From: Synanceia verrucosa
Lineage: Eukaryota; Chordata; Actinopteri; Perciformes; Synanceiidae
Length of the DNA: 64,000 nt
Reading direction: 5' to 3'
NCBI GenBank assembly: GCA_029721515.1
Contig: CM056567.1
Location: 8,705,507-8,769,506 of the forward strand
In this document: positions 1 to 12,400 of the stretch, piece after piece
Layout of the letters: each line of letters begins with the position of its first letter
Position numbering within the stretch: the stretch's first letter is position 1
The notes under the pieces: model-generated
What the model saw: the letters and a program-made list of their open reading frames with translations, nothing else
Told to the model about the DNA's origin: nothing
The model's database searches: none
Position numbers and translations under genes: made by a program

Positions 1-155
1 AACATACAGTAGGGCCAATAGACTACTGTGCTGTACATATAGTGGGCATCATCCACACAAGGAATATCACATGATGCTCAGTTAAACATAATGCTGCTTG
101 ACTAAATGAAAAACTACCGTATGTGTTGGCTTTCTTAACAGATGCAGTGACTCAC
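1..155 (-). other. Start of the intron after the first CUB 14 exon
   Basis: The donor at 155-150 reads gtgagt on the gene strand. No further exon or repeat is visible in these bases. Confidence 0.85.
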
Positions 156-344
156 CATCAAAGATCTCAAGCTCATCAAACTGACGGCTGGTCTGGAAGT
201 GCTCTATAGTAAAGGTGATGTTGTAGCCAGGTTCTACTTTGACCACCCAGGAGCAGGACTCAAAATGGGGAAAACCGCTGCCAGGTGACTGACTCATGAT
301 AACACCAGTGGAAGCTGTCAACACCTCGTTCATGGGACAAGTCA
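156..344 (-). CDS. csmd2: csmd2 exon: CUB 14, first part
   Basis: It encodes V-TCPMNEVLTASTGVIMSQSP and ends ...DELEIFDG. The first cysteine pair of the CUB (TCP and ESCSW) is present, and there is a glycosylation sequon in GYNITF. It begins in phase 1 after an acceptor with a good pyrimidine tract (cttctgtcaacag) and ends in phase 1 before gtgagt. The start TCPMN replaces the usual CGG of CUB domains; the corresponding CUB 14 start in other CSMD proteins also lacks CGG. The second half of the domain lies outside the window. Confidence 0.93.
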
Positions 345-3300
345 CTGTTGACAGAAGTAAAAGGCAGAGAAACGTTGGATTTACTGTGAAGCAGAAATTG
401 GATTGTTAGACCCATGTTCATGTTGGAGGACAACTCAATGCGACGAAAAGCATAGCTAAGCTAACTGTCAACTTGGTGCTGATGCTGTCCATGTTAAGTC
501 AGTCCAGGAAATGGCTTATAAATTATATAATATTACTGACTTGCCATTAGCAATACCCCTCCTCCTTGCCCACTGTCAGTATGTGACAGATGTGATGCTA
601 ACTTTCCAGCTAATGCTCACATCTGCCTGGAAGCCCAATTGCTGTGGCGTCTGGGCGAATAATATCCATCCGCTGGTCTCATTCCCTCCTGCCATCTGTG
701 TTCGTGTGGGACATCTCAATGGTGTCCTTTGACATTTTCAAGTGGTTTCAGTCTGTATTATCACAAGTTGCATGGCCCCTCTGTCTGTTTGTGTTTTTGC
801 TGTAATGCTGTGAAGCCTCTTAATCTGCTGGAGCTGTCTGCATACACAGTGGAACCCTGAGAAAATAAACTGTAACATGAAAGGAAGCCAATGCTGCAAC
901 TCCGACACAATGCAAGTGCTACATAGTTTTTTTCCTTCCTATTGTTTTTGCAGCTCACCAAATGGGGCTGAGTGCTGAAGAGGTTGACGGTGAAATAACT
1001 CTTTCCACAGCAGAGAAAGATATGTTTTTCTTCTTTGCTTGTGATTGTTTCTTGTGGCTAAATAAGATACCATTAATGTCCATAGAATAAATGTTCACTT
1101 AACCGTTTTCACTACTTCCGATATCGCAAAAATCCTAAGGGCCTACTTTGGCATACATAAAAGTATGGACTGCTTAACTCTGATGCCGGCACGTAATCCG
1201 GCAGCTTGATAAGAGCTCAAAAGACCATTTCAGAAAAAAACATACATTTACCTTCTTAAACACCAGCCAGGGGCATTACTTATAATCACAGCAGAAATAA
1301 CAAACACATAATAAAAAGCTGTAAATGTGATTAAAAAACACTTCGAAGTGCGTGTGACCAGGTGTCTTTTTGTATATGGATGCATTTTCAACCCAGTGTA
1401 GCAGAAAATTCAGCCGGGGGTGTAAATGCCCCTGTTGTGTGCCACAATTTGAATACTGAAGCCTGTTCTGCCTCAGGGTAACACAACACTTGGCACTTGC
1501 AGGTCCTTCATTACAGTGGTGAAATACTGAATCCCCTGAATCTCATTCTAGCAGTGCCTCCTTTGTGGGACAATGTGTAAACTTGTTTATGTGTACGTGG
1601 TTCTGCTGTGTGTTTCTGTCAATGCACTGTTGTGTGTGAAAGTGTTTCTTGGCTTGTTCAATCTCCTCTCTGTGTGTTCATGGGGGAAGAGATTATTAAA
1701 TCCACAGGAAAAACACTGTGGCAGACAGCCTGGGTTAAACTGAATTTGCAAATAATTCTTTTTTTTTCCACCTTGCTTGCTGTGTCAACTTGGTGGGATT
1801 TATTGCCTAAGGAAATCTCAGATGAAGTCAGGTAAGCTGTCACTCACATAGGGTTAAAAATGAAGCATGTTCCTGTCAAATACTTTTGCCATAATTTTTC
1901 GGCAAAGTAGAATAAAACAAACAATATCTGCAAATGTTGTTTAACATATATCAAGAGAGAGCGTCTTGGGAGGCTTTATGTGCCTTTAACAGCACAGAGA
2001 TTGCAGGAGAAAGATGGAAAATGACATGCGACAAGGTATGGGTGTTAAATCTCACACAATACCATTTCCATAGCTTGTAAAAATACATACTACAGGAATA
2101 GTCCTTTAATGTTGACTGTGACTTAGGATTTAGAAATCTTACTTTTTGCATTAAACCTTGGAAATAAATGTGACAGTAATCTCATATCAAATTCCAAGTA
2201 GACATTCACCAAGTCTGTGAAATCATTTACAACCCCAAGCACTTCAACGAATGTGAGTCAAAATGCTTCAAATCCATTGCTGATTGCACTGGGAAGTAGC
2301 ATATAAAATCTAAGAGTGGAGTTCATTAAACAATCAATTCTCTGAGGGTAAGATGTGTGTTACCAGTGACCTTTCAGAAAGCTCCATCGTGTCTTCAAAA
2401 CTGCCTTCAGCTGATGGAGAAACACAAGCAGGGGCTCTTATCTATAGGCTGCTACTTATTAATCCACTTTAAAATAACACATCACTCTGTATGGCTGTAA
2501 ACAAAAGGGTATTAGGGGACAAGTCTGACAGCTGGAAAAAACAGCTTCAATGCACAAGGTGAGATCAACATTGATAGGGCTCAAATGAAATTTCACTTTA
2601 ATGAGAGACAGAATTGAATGAGCTGGAAGCAGGAACGACAATCTGTGAGACATCCCTTCTGTTTGTGTATAAATTGCTCATGGTATGCAAACATTCTTCT
2701 GATTATAAAAATGCAGAGGAAGGATTACATGCAGACAAGCACAGATGCACACACATCTGCAACCGCAAATGTACATTTGTGCACTCCAGTGTGCCACTAC
2801 GGACGTGCATAAATCCACGATACATCGAGCTAGTAGTGCTGTCGAGAAGCCTTTACTCATGTTGGTATTTAATAAGCATAAGCTGAGGAGCGATAACGAG
2901 CTGATTGAAGGGGATGGGCCACAACATGAGCATTAGCGTGGATCAAGACCTAACAACTCTGGGAAGTCGCGGGTGACAATAAAGATGTGAAAAAGGGGCA
3001 GCTGTAATCCATTCTGCGGGACTAAAAGAAGAGGGTTAGGCCATAAAAAAATAATCTAGGGAACAAAAAGGAGAGAGACAGAGAGGCGAGGGAGACGAAG
3101 GGACCAAGTGGGATGAAGAAAGCGAGCTAGCTGGGAAACTAATGTGATGGGTGATTATGCAGGTTTTAACCGGAAATCTGTCTGGGGGATAAACACGGGG
3201 ATTTGGGATCATCAGAGCTCATTGTGTTCCATTAATGAATTCAAGCAACACTTTGTACTGGTGCTGTTTCTTTGTGTGTGTGTGCGTGTGTGATGCTGAA

Positions 3301-6300
3301 CTGCCTGTGGTCACAGCAGACAGCAAATGTAGTTAAAAGCTGTGGGTCCAGTACGACCCAGTTTAATCAAACAGCAGGCAAATCAGATAATGCACAAACC
3401 AACTGGTTGCACCAGTGGCAGCAAATACAATAGGAATACAATACAAAAAAGACAAAGTGAGCGTGTTTGTGGTTGGTGGCAGCAGCTTTTATCTATTGGC
3501 CAGTGAGTCAGTGTTGGGAAAAAGGGAAACAGAAAGACAGATCTGGGTATTGATAGGCAGCTATGGGTAAAAGCGTCTGACGATACATAGTGCCATGTTG
3601 TTGTGTTTTGAACCAGCCTCAGAGAGAGACCGGAAATAAGAGAACAGGGAATAAAGGGTATATGTGTTACATAAGAACAGAGGTCTGATGCTAGTGAGTC
3701 AGGGGAGAGAAGCAAGGGAGGGAGGGAGGGAGAAGGTTGTGCAGACGGAGGGAATGCAGAGGATGAGAGAGGATACTGGCACTGAGGGGTAAGCAGCACT
3801 GCAGAACTGTCTGTAGGCTCCAGTGCTGCTCTTTGCTATCACAATGACAACATCTGCTGCTGTGTAACCCTGACACATGCTGGACCGCTGTGTACGTTTA
3901 TACAGTATACAGTATGTGGGAGTGTGTCATGTGTAAATTGAATGTGTGGGTGGGGTGGGGTGGGGTGAAGGGGGCAGCTAGACATGCAGGGAGGGCTGTG
4001 CTTGTCAGAGCTAAAAGTGGTGATTTGATAGGTGCAGCTGCAGGCGGCATGTCCCCTGCATTTCAATGAGCTGTGCACTTCGTCTATCACTGCCCTCCAA
4101 CTAAGTCTCTCCCTCCCTGTCTCTCTTTCTTGCCTTGCTACTGTGCTCCTGTGCTACTCTCACTTACTTGCCATCCTTCTGCTCATTTACCAGCCTCTCC
4201 TCTATCTTTCTGGACAGGTTTTGGTTTTTCCCCCTTGAAAATCCTGCTTATTCTGAGGAATCTCAAACTGTTCTCTTCCTATCCTACGCTCTTCACTCAA
4301 CATCCAGTCTTCTCCCTTTCCTCCACACTAGCATCAGTCTGTGGTTGTACTTTTCTCTCTACTCACAAGTTCCTCTCACCCAGCTCATTTTGCTATCTGT
4401 AGCTCACCTTCCCATCACCTCACTCTGTGCAGATAAAGTGACAGTGTGCAGGAAGAAGGAGTGAGGTGGAACTGTTTGTCCCCAGCACAAGTGTCTCTTA
4501 GCACAAGGGGAACAATTAAGGGGCCACAAAAGCCATGAGCATAAGCACAGATTCACAGCAGAAACTTACGCTTAGGTTTTGCAGCACAGAATTGTTTAAC
4601 TTAGCAAGCCAAAGCTGTAAAAGCACAAGATTTTAAAATGCAAACACAAGACAATGTCAGCAGATGTTTTCCCTCAGCCCCAGATATCTACAGCTATAGT
4701 GAAGGGTTAGCAGGCAGGACTTCATAGATGAAAAAAAATATGATGATACACTTGGTATCCTTATTGGGTATGGTCCTGGTCTTTATGGTTAACCTCTGTA
4801 TGGCTCCTCTTCCCCTTTCTTCATTCTGTTTCTTTTACCTCCTTTGATTTTCATCTCATTCTGAGAGCATTTCTATTTGTATTTTTCCTATTTAGCACTC
4901 CAACATGTACAGGGCAAAACATGACAGGGGAAGAAACAAGTAAGATGTTTTGAAAAGAAAGTAACAGAAGGAAAGATATATGCTTGTATGATATTTTGAA
5001 AAGAAAAAAAAAAACACCCCTCTGTGCACCCAGTCTCTAGCCCGGAGTAAAGGTATCGCACACAACATACAGTATTATGATGATGCGGTGTGCTGGGAAC
5101 ACTGCACTCATTGATTCCTCTGGGAGCACAATATCTCCGTATGTACAGCGTACCACAGCAGCCACTCTTAGCCTCATGGGAGCAGAAGTATCATCCACAG
5201 AGATGGAAAGTGCTACCAAACTGATATGTGGCAGCACTTCCATGACTACAGGCAGAAAGAACACCCAAGGGAGCCAGAAAAAAAAGGCAAAAACAGTGCA
5301 TGGGTTTATAATTAGAGCAAAATGATATTGGCTACCTACAACCCTGCTGAAAATAAACTCACAGAGGATCCCTTTGGCAGAGTTAGACAGTGTTTCACCT
5401 GTGTCGTGATATATTTGTGGTATATAATGACTTGTCAGGACCCTCTTGCAAGTGTCTTAATATGTACTATAAAGAAAAAAGGAGCTCCAGTTTTATTATT
5501 CCATGGAATTTAGGGAGATATTAAAAAAATGCTAATCATACTAGCTAGGAAGGATAATGGTACTGAGTGGGGAAAAGAGAGAGTACATGACTGGAAGGTC
5601 GCAGGTTACCAGTCCTAGGACTGGTAGCATAAATATAATATCTCCCTACACAACTGAGGTGCCCTGGAGCAAGACATTTAAAGGTGCAGTCAGTGATATT
5701 TGTTTAAACATTGACAATCTTTCTCCAGAAACCAGCCAACAGAGTGAGTGTGAATACACCCTAGTTTTCAAGCCTCAGGCACTAACTCACCATCACATGA
5801 GGGTGGAGGCCCTTCAAACTCCAAGTGTGTCCCCAAACGACAGGCCAGGATGCTATTTCCACTTAACTGGTAGCCTGGGAGACATCGGTAGCGCACTATA
5901 TCACCTGAACAGAGAGAGATGGAGGAGGAAGAGGTACACTTAATGACATATCAGAGATGGCGGCTACAATCCATATTACTGATACAAGCCACAGTGTCTT
6001 CATACACCAATCAGTGCTCCTCAGCCAGAATGTGACACAGAAGTAATCACGATCCATTGTGTGTCTCAGTGAGAGAAATAACAGTGGTAAAAGGTACCGT
6101 AGTGAATTGTCATTCGGGATCCTATAGATGAGACTACGTCACTGCTGCTGCCTTTGTGTTTCTGAATAATAATGCAGCAAGGAGGTATGCAAATAAACAG
6201 AAAATATATCTCCATCAACTTCTCCGGGGGAGAATACGATCATCTGCCTCAAATCCATCTGGCTTTCTGATTATTTTATCATAATCATTAATTTATATGG

Positions 6301-9300
6301 GCTGTGCTGTTTAGGGTGAGTCTGCATTCAGCACAATTGTCTTATAGGATGTGCAGTCAGTATCAGTGAACCTGGAAAAATGTAAACTGTCAAAGCCAGA
6401 CTGTGAACTGACAGTCGGACTGATTCATTAAAATGCTGCAATTCCACCAGTCAGGATGGGGCCAACACTGAATGCAAACTAAAATTACTGCCTCTCATTT
6501 ATACACTTCCACCAACCAGTCCAGCTCTCCCAAAATTTCATTTCATTTCATCCTATTACACAGGTGTTTGAAATTGTCATAATTAGCACAGGAATGGTCA
6601 AAATCTTGTTTTGTGAGGTCACTTTGTCCGTGGATATTTGTGTCACTGATGAAACTCCTCCCTGGTGTTCCTGAGGTATCATTTTCACAAGAATGGGAGG
6701 AACATAAGGTCACAGTGACCTTGATCTTTGACCATCGAATTTTCATCAGTTCATTCCTGAATCCAAATATTTGTGCCAAATCTGTAGAAATCCTATCCAG
6801 GCTTTTCTACGATATCACATTCACAATAATAGGAGACAGTGACACCCTGTCAACATAATGCACCAGGTCAGGGCTGTCACCAATACAAAGGGATAAAAAA
6901 AGTCAGAAGTGCCTTGGTAGGTAGTACGTGCATGAATACACTGTACCTTTAAGTGACAGCATGTCCACTTACCAACTTTGAACTCTTTGCTTGCCATCAG
7001 GATCTCTGCATTCGGAATGATGGGGGGAGGCAGACAGAACTGCAGTCTGTAAGCTTTATTGAGAGCACAAAAGACACGAGTCAAACACAGAAGGCGTAAA
7101 ATACCTGGTAATAATAGTAATCACTTAAGGAGAGTTGTAATTTACATACCTTGATAGTTGATACGGAATAGTCCACCCTTCTCTGTGTTACTACGGAAAC
7201 GTATCAGCACCTGATTGGATGTGCTACTGGGCGGGTTGTTGGGCTCTCCATCAGTGAACACTCCCAGTTTCCTGGCTGTCTCCTGTGGACCATCCCTTAA
7301 GAAATAAAAAAAATCCTACAGGTTAAAGAAACACTGGAGTATAGTGACGATAATTAACCATGGGGATGTTTTGTCAGCAGCCTCTCAGTCTCTGACCATA
7401 AAGTACCTCGAGGCTCTGTGACGCATGTCCGTGAGAAAACCAAATAAATTTCTAGATTATTGTCAAGCAGCTTCCAGCAACAGTGTATAACCCAGCTGGT
7501 CTCTCTTCATCATACCCAAAGCAATTACTCTGCACTGCTCTGGGTGATTACGTTGAAATAAGGTAAAAATTAGCGATAAGCACAGAATGACAGGTTTGAA
7601 TTGTACTAACTGCCATCCAATGGGAGTGTCTCAGGAAGTTGCGGCCCAGCCTCGGCAGTCCCCTGGCGTGGGCATGGCCGATTAAGCCAGCTCCCAGATT
7701 CCTGCCACAACCATTCAGCTTAAAAACCATCTGTCTTTGGCTGTCAGACTGGGCATGGGAGATTACAAGCAGCTCTGGAAACGGCCGGCTAGGGACTGCT
7801 GCCTGACAGCACTCTGGCCAAGCCGCCATTACGGGGCCCATTTCCTTGGCTCAGTAGTTCAGTGGATAGATACACAGCAGTGGTAACTGGAAACTGGGGA
7901 ACACGATAGCCCCCATCTTGGCTCTGCATGAGCTTGTTGGGAAAGATCAGCACAGTGGGAGCCGTTTACAGAACATCAACAATACGCTAAAAAATTGGAC
8001 ATATTGGCTCACTTCACAAATTTCTATAAGCAGACTAGCCTGTGAAATATAGATGTTACCCATGCCATGTGGACTTTTCATGTGGTCGTCAAGTTGCCAG
8101 GGTGGCTGGCAGTCAGATTTCCGGTCTCACTGAGAACTGGGACCTTTGGAGCTCAACTCAGGGAGAGGGGATCAACTGGGAACCATCATGCATGCAAAAT
8201 CCTGTCTTTGGCAGCACATATGGAGGGCCCAGCCGTGCATTATGGAGATGATGAAAGGAAGCTTTGCCTCTCGATACTCAGTCAGGCAAAAAGACACACA
8301 CCTACCACATGCATATCCAATAACAAACCCTGACACAAAAAAGGGCACACATATTTCCACCAGCCAAAAACCCACTCTTTCCTCCCACACAGAGGTGGGA
8401 ACAATATTCCACCTACTGCTCTGATTGGTCCTCCATGGAGGCTTAAATTATTACATATAACTGTGTAGTATTTGGGAGATAGTAAATAAAATTATTTCAT
8501 TAACATTCCACTGACTTATATGATGATAAAAACAGAAAAACAACACATTTTAAATAATGCTCTGTTTTTAGGTGGTTTTCATGTGGTGGGAGGCCATACT
8601 CTGCTTGTTAGGTATGAAACAAGCTGCAGAGTTGCATCAAAAGTACAGTGGATGAAAAGAGAGGAGGGGGCCAGGGCATTAAAGAGATGTTAACTGAAGC
8701 ATGATTCACTTTGTTCAGATATCTAATATATGTAAACATGGCAATATTCAAGTGACGCTCAAATGTGCTAAATCCAGGATTGGGAACATTTCAGCATAGC
8801 GACAGCGAGCCGGCCAATGATGCTAACAGTGCAAACATCAGTGAACATGCTGAAAGGATGTGCCTCCACCATGACGGTGTTGGTCAGGTCAACACACACG
8901 AAGGACAGCGACAGGTAGAGATTACTCCTCTATATCTTTGCATAGCAAATAATAGTTTGATGCTGTACAATAAATTAGCACATTTAAGTGTCAATGACAT
9001 CAGTTCCACATGTTGTTAAGATGGCCTTGAGGTTTTGGTTTGGATATCACAAAAAAAGGTTAAAGTACTATTTCAGTTTACCCACAAGCAAAAAGCAGCA
9101 TTACCTGAAATTTCAAGGAACACAATATCCACAGAATTTAATAAAAGGTATTTAAACGTATCTGCAGCCCCATGGAAAAAGTGATTTCTTACCAGACAGT
9201 GATGAAGTCGTGCGGCCCATGAACCTGAAGCAGGGTGAAGTTGATTTTGATGCCAAAGCCAGTGGCCACTGTGATCAGCCAGGAACAGTCAGCGGAACTG

Positions 9301-9430
9301 GGATACTCATCTGGGTAACCCGGGGAGAAGATGGTCCCATTGTCTGATGTGATGTTTCCACCGCAAGGCACTGAGGGAGGGAATGGGAAGGGAGAAAGGG
9401 AGGCAGAGTGTTTATATATATATCTAGCTA

Positions 9431-9461
<31 letters not shown>

Positions 9462-12400
9462 TATATATGTCAGTGGGCCAGGAATACAACAGGACACACC
9501 CATAATTCAGCTGCAATTGGTGTGGAAAAAAAGGAGATTTTTCATCTCCCTTCTTCTGCTTCCCTTCTCAGTGTCTCTTTCCCCCTCTCCTTTACTCTTC
9601 GTTGAGTGCCCAGGCGCTTGTCTGAGCTAAAGATTAGCCAGTAAAGCCTGTTAGCAAGTGGGGACTTGGATGGAGTGTTTTGCTAAGATAAGGCCTCAAC
9701 CCTTTTCCACTGGGGGTGAACAGAGAGAGAGTGTGTGGAGATGGGGCTTTTGAGGTACGTGCATACAGTATACAAGAAGTGGCTTTGCATTTGTGTGTCA
9801 ATTTGTATGTGTTTGAGTGACAGGAAACAACATGACAGCAATCATTTGTTTTCACATGCTAAATATCCTGAGGTTAAAAACTTCCTGCACAGCCTGGAAA
9901 ATACAGTCACATTCACTCATATACATACAAACGACTCCAAACCTAAGATTTGCATGCTGAGGAATTATAATTATATTTCAAACATTTCTCAGGAACTCAG
10001 GAGGTTCGATCCAACTTAACGATGAAGCTTAACTTTCCTGTGGGTGCCCTTAGAGAAACCCCAAATTCACTGTGGTGGAGCAGGGAAAATCAGGAAGGAG
10101 TGGTAATCGCAGTAGTGCAGGCATCTCAAGCAACCCAGACATGGTATTCAGTTCAGCTTAATGGCACACCCGTCCATGCCTATGGGTGTATGATCTTTCC
10201 AGAAGCAGAGATTGCACGTTGTATCCCTCCATTTCTCTCTCAGGTTATGTGTGCATTCATGTTTTACAGCTGCCTGCTTTAGCCCTGTGGTTGACAGGCC
10301 TCTGCTGCTGGCTCACCTGTTAAATAGGATATTGATCAGACTGACTGATTAAACCCTGTACACTCTATGAAGTTGCACATCACCTGATAAGCTACTTTAA
10401 CCCAGTGTATAAAAGAGTGTATTTTTGCTTGAAGGATAAAGGATGTGGAAACAAAAAAAACTTAAGAAAAAACTAGAATAGATGTAAAAAAAATTACAAG
10501 GATTATTTATGGATCAATTTCACCTTTCACATTTACAGACATTTTCTCTTTTGCTAATAGCACCATGTTTTCTTTCCTCGGTCCATATTAAGAATAATGT
10601 TAAAATAATGTATTGAAAATACGGGAACGGCATAGGTTTATGAATGATTCAGAATTATACATGTACATTGATCTGACATCAGGTAGTACTAGTATTACTA
10701 TAGTCAGTTTAAAAAGATGAAGTTCACCATGAAGTCCCTGTCAGCGGCCACACACTTTACAAACACAGCGATGTAGACACACAATCGATTTTAAGTGGGG
10801 ATAGTACGGCTGCAAGCTGAAATCGGCAAACAGTTCACTGAGCACTGTCTTCTCTGCTGACGGAAGGCCACTAGTTGATGCAGTCTCTAAATCTACTGCA
10901 GCCTACAAACTGTAGTTATTTATGCCAACAACGCGTTTGCTGTTTAAGTCACTCAGGGGAAAGGTGACTTCAGGTAAGCAGGAGGATTTTACAGTTCTCC
11001 ATCATCTATTGAGAGAATTGATGGTCCTTCTTTTGACTTTGAATGTCAAAAATAAAGCTAATTTTAACCAATTTATTATCAAAATCATAGATAGATAGAT
11101 AGAGAGATAGATAGATATATAGATAGATAGAAAACATCCTCACTCTTAGTAAAAAAAACTTAGTTTGGTCCTCACTATGTAGCAAGTACCACTTTCTCAG
11201 ATAATACTGTTTTTTAGCATCGTCATTTGAATACTAAAAATGCTTATAAAAAGGAAATTGCTATTTGAGAATACTCTCCCTGTCTGTTCCCTTTTTTGCT
11301 CTGTTACTGCTTCTCTCACTTGCATTTATCTCCCGCTTGCCTATTCAAAGTCGCAGGCTCATGTCCATCACCTTCTCTGTAATTTCGCCTGCCTTATTGA
11401 ATAATCGACAGCCACAGCACGAGAATGTGGGTCAAGGACGAGGCAAAAGAAAGAACAGCCATGACTTTTCTTTTCAATTCAGGCTCTCTTTTATCCATCC
11501 TTTATTTGCCTCCATTCATCTCGGGCACGGTATTGATTTTAATTGAAGACTACTTTGCTCCATTAATGGAGGATGATAATTCAGTTTAATTGCATTATTC
11601 ATAATAGATAATCATTTTCTCCAAAGCCGTACTTCGCACTAATGATGCTGAATAGTTCAATACATTCTAAACAGGAAGTTACCATGTTATTACTTTGCTT
11701 CTTTGCTCATGAGGCACCGTAGTCGGCCACAAGTTTGGTAAACTATTTAATGGCCAGTGTGTTAAGTTTGCATAATGTTTAGGTATTGATAAGACAAATA
11801 TCTCATCCCTTACCTTCGCAGCGAGGGAAAGAGTGGTCCCAGTTGCGAGTGGTGCCATGCTCACAGGTGAGGATGGAGTGTCCCATTAGCTGATACCCGG
11901 GTAGACACTCAAAGGAAATAGACTGGCCCACATTGAAGCCAGCACCCACCACCACTCCGTAACGGAAAGGCTCTGGATCAGGGCACTCCTGTAGCTCATA
12001 AGCTGAGGGAGAGAACAGCATGTACATCACTCTATTAATTTTTCACTTTAATTCTATATGAGTTGTCAACACTTAAATCATATATAATATGACCAAACTA
12101 AACCATACTGTAAAACATTATGTCTACCAATCAATTCACAAAACTGTTCCAGATATGTCCCAATATGATCTGCTTTCTCTTATTCTTTCTCCTTGTGCTC
12201 AACCTCCCACTTACTCCTCATCCTCCACCTCCTCCTTTTCAGACAGGAGTTTTCAGAGGGGAAAGAAAATGCCAGCAGCGGCTTTGACTTGTGCTAGAAG
12301 AATATGGTACAGTCATCAGAGGTAGTGTGGGCAAATAATTTATGTTTTCTTTTTCTTCATCTTGGATACAAAATCAAAGCAAACTAGTGAGCTCTGACGA

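Larger units (their letters stand above)
9371..11813. other. Intron, 2.4 kb
   Basis: It contains a TA microsatellite at 9411-9469 and a GATA microsatellite at 11087-11130. The stretch 11440-11640 is AT-rich with several ATTA/TAAT cores and looks non-repetitive. No exon or gene is seen. Confidence 0.7.

Noticed and set aside
3383..3799. 138-residue minus-strand open frame
   Set aside because: It arises from a GGGA-rich stretch read as Ser/Pro/Leu-rich text. No splice or domain support.
345..5790. Possible loss of the second half of Sushi 13 in this interval
   Set aside because: A first pass found no exon, but the missing half was then found just right of this interval at 5791-5904, with correct phases and full Sushi homology.
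5557..5943. 128-residue open frame on the plus strand
   Set aside because: It runs antisense across the second Sushi 13 exon and a SINE-like stretch. The minus-strand reading has four-cysteine Sushi homology and correct splice sites.
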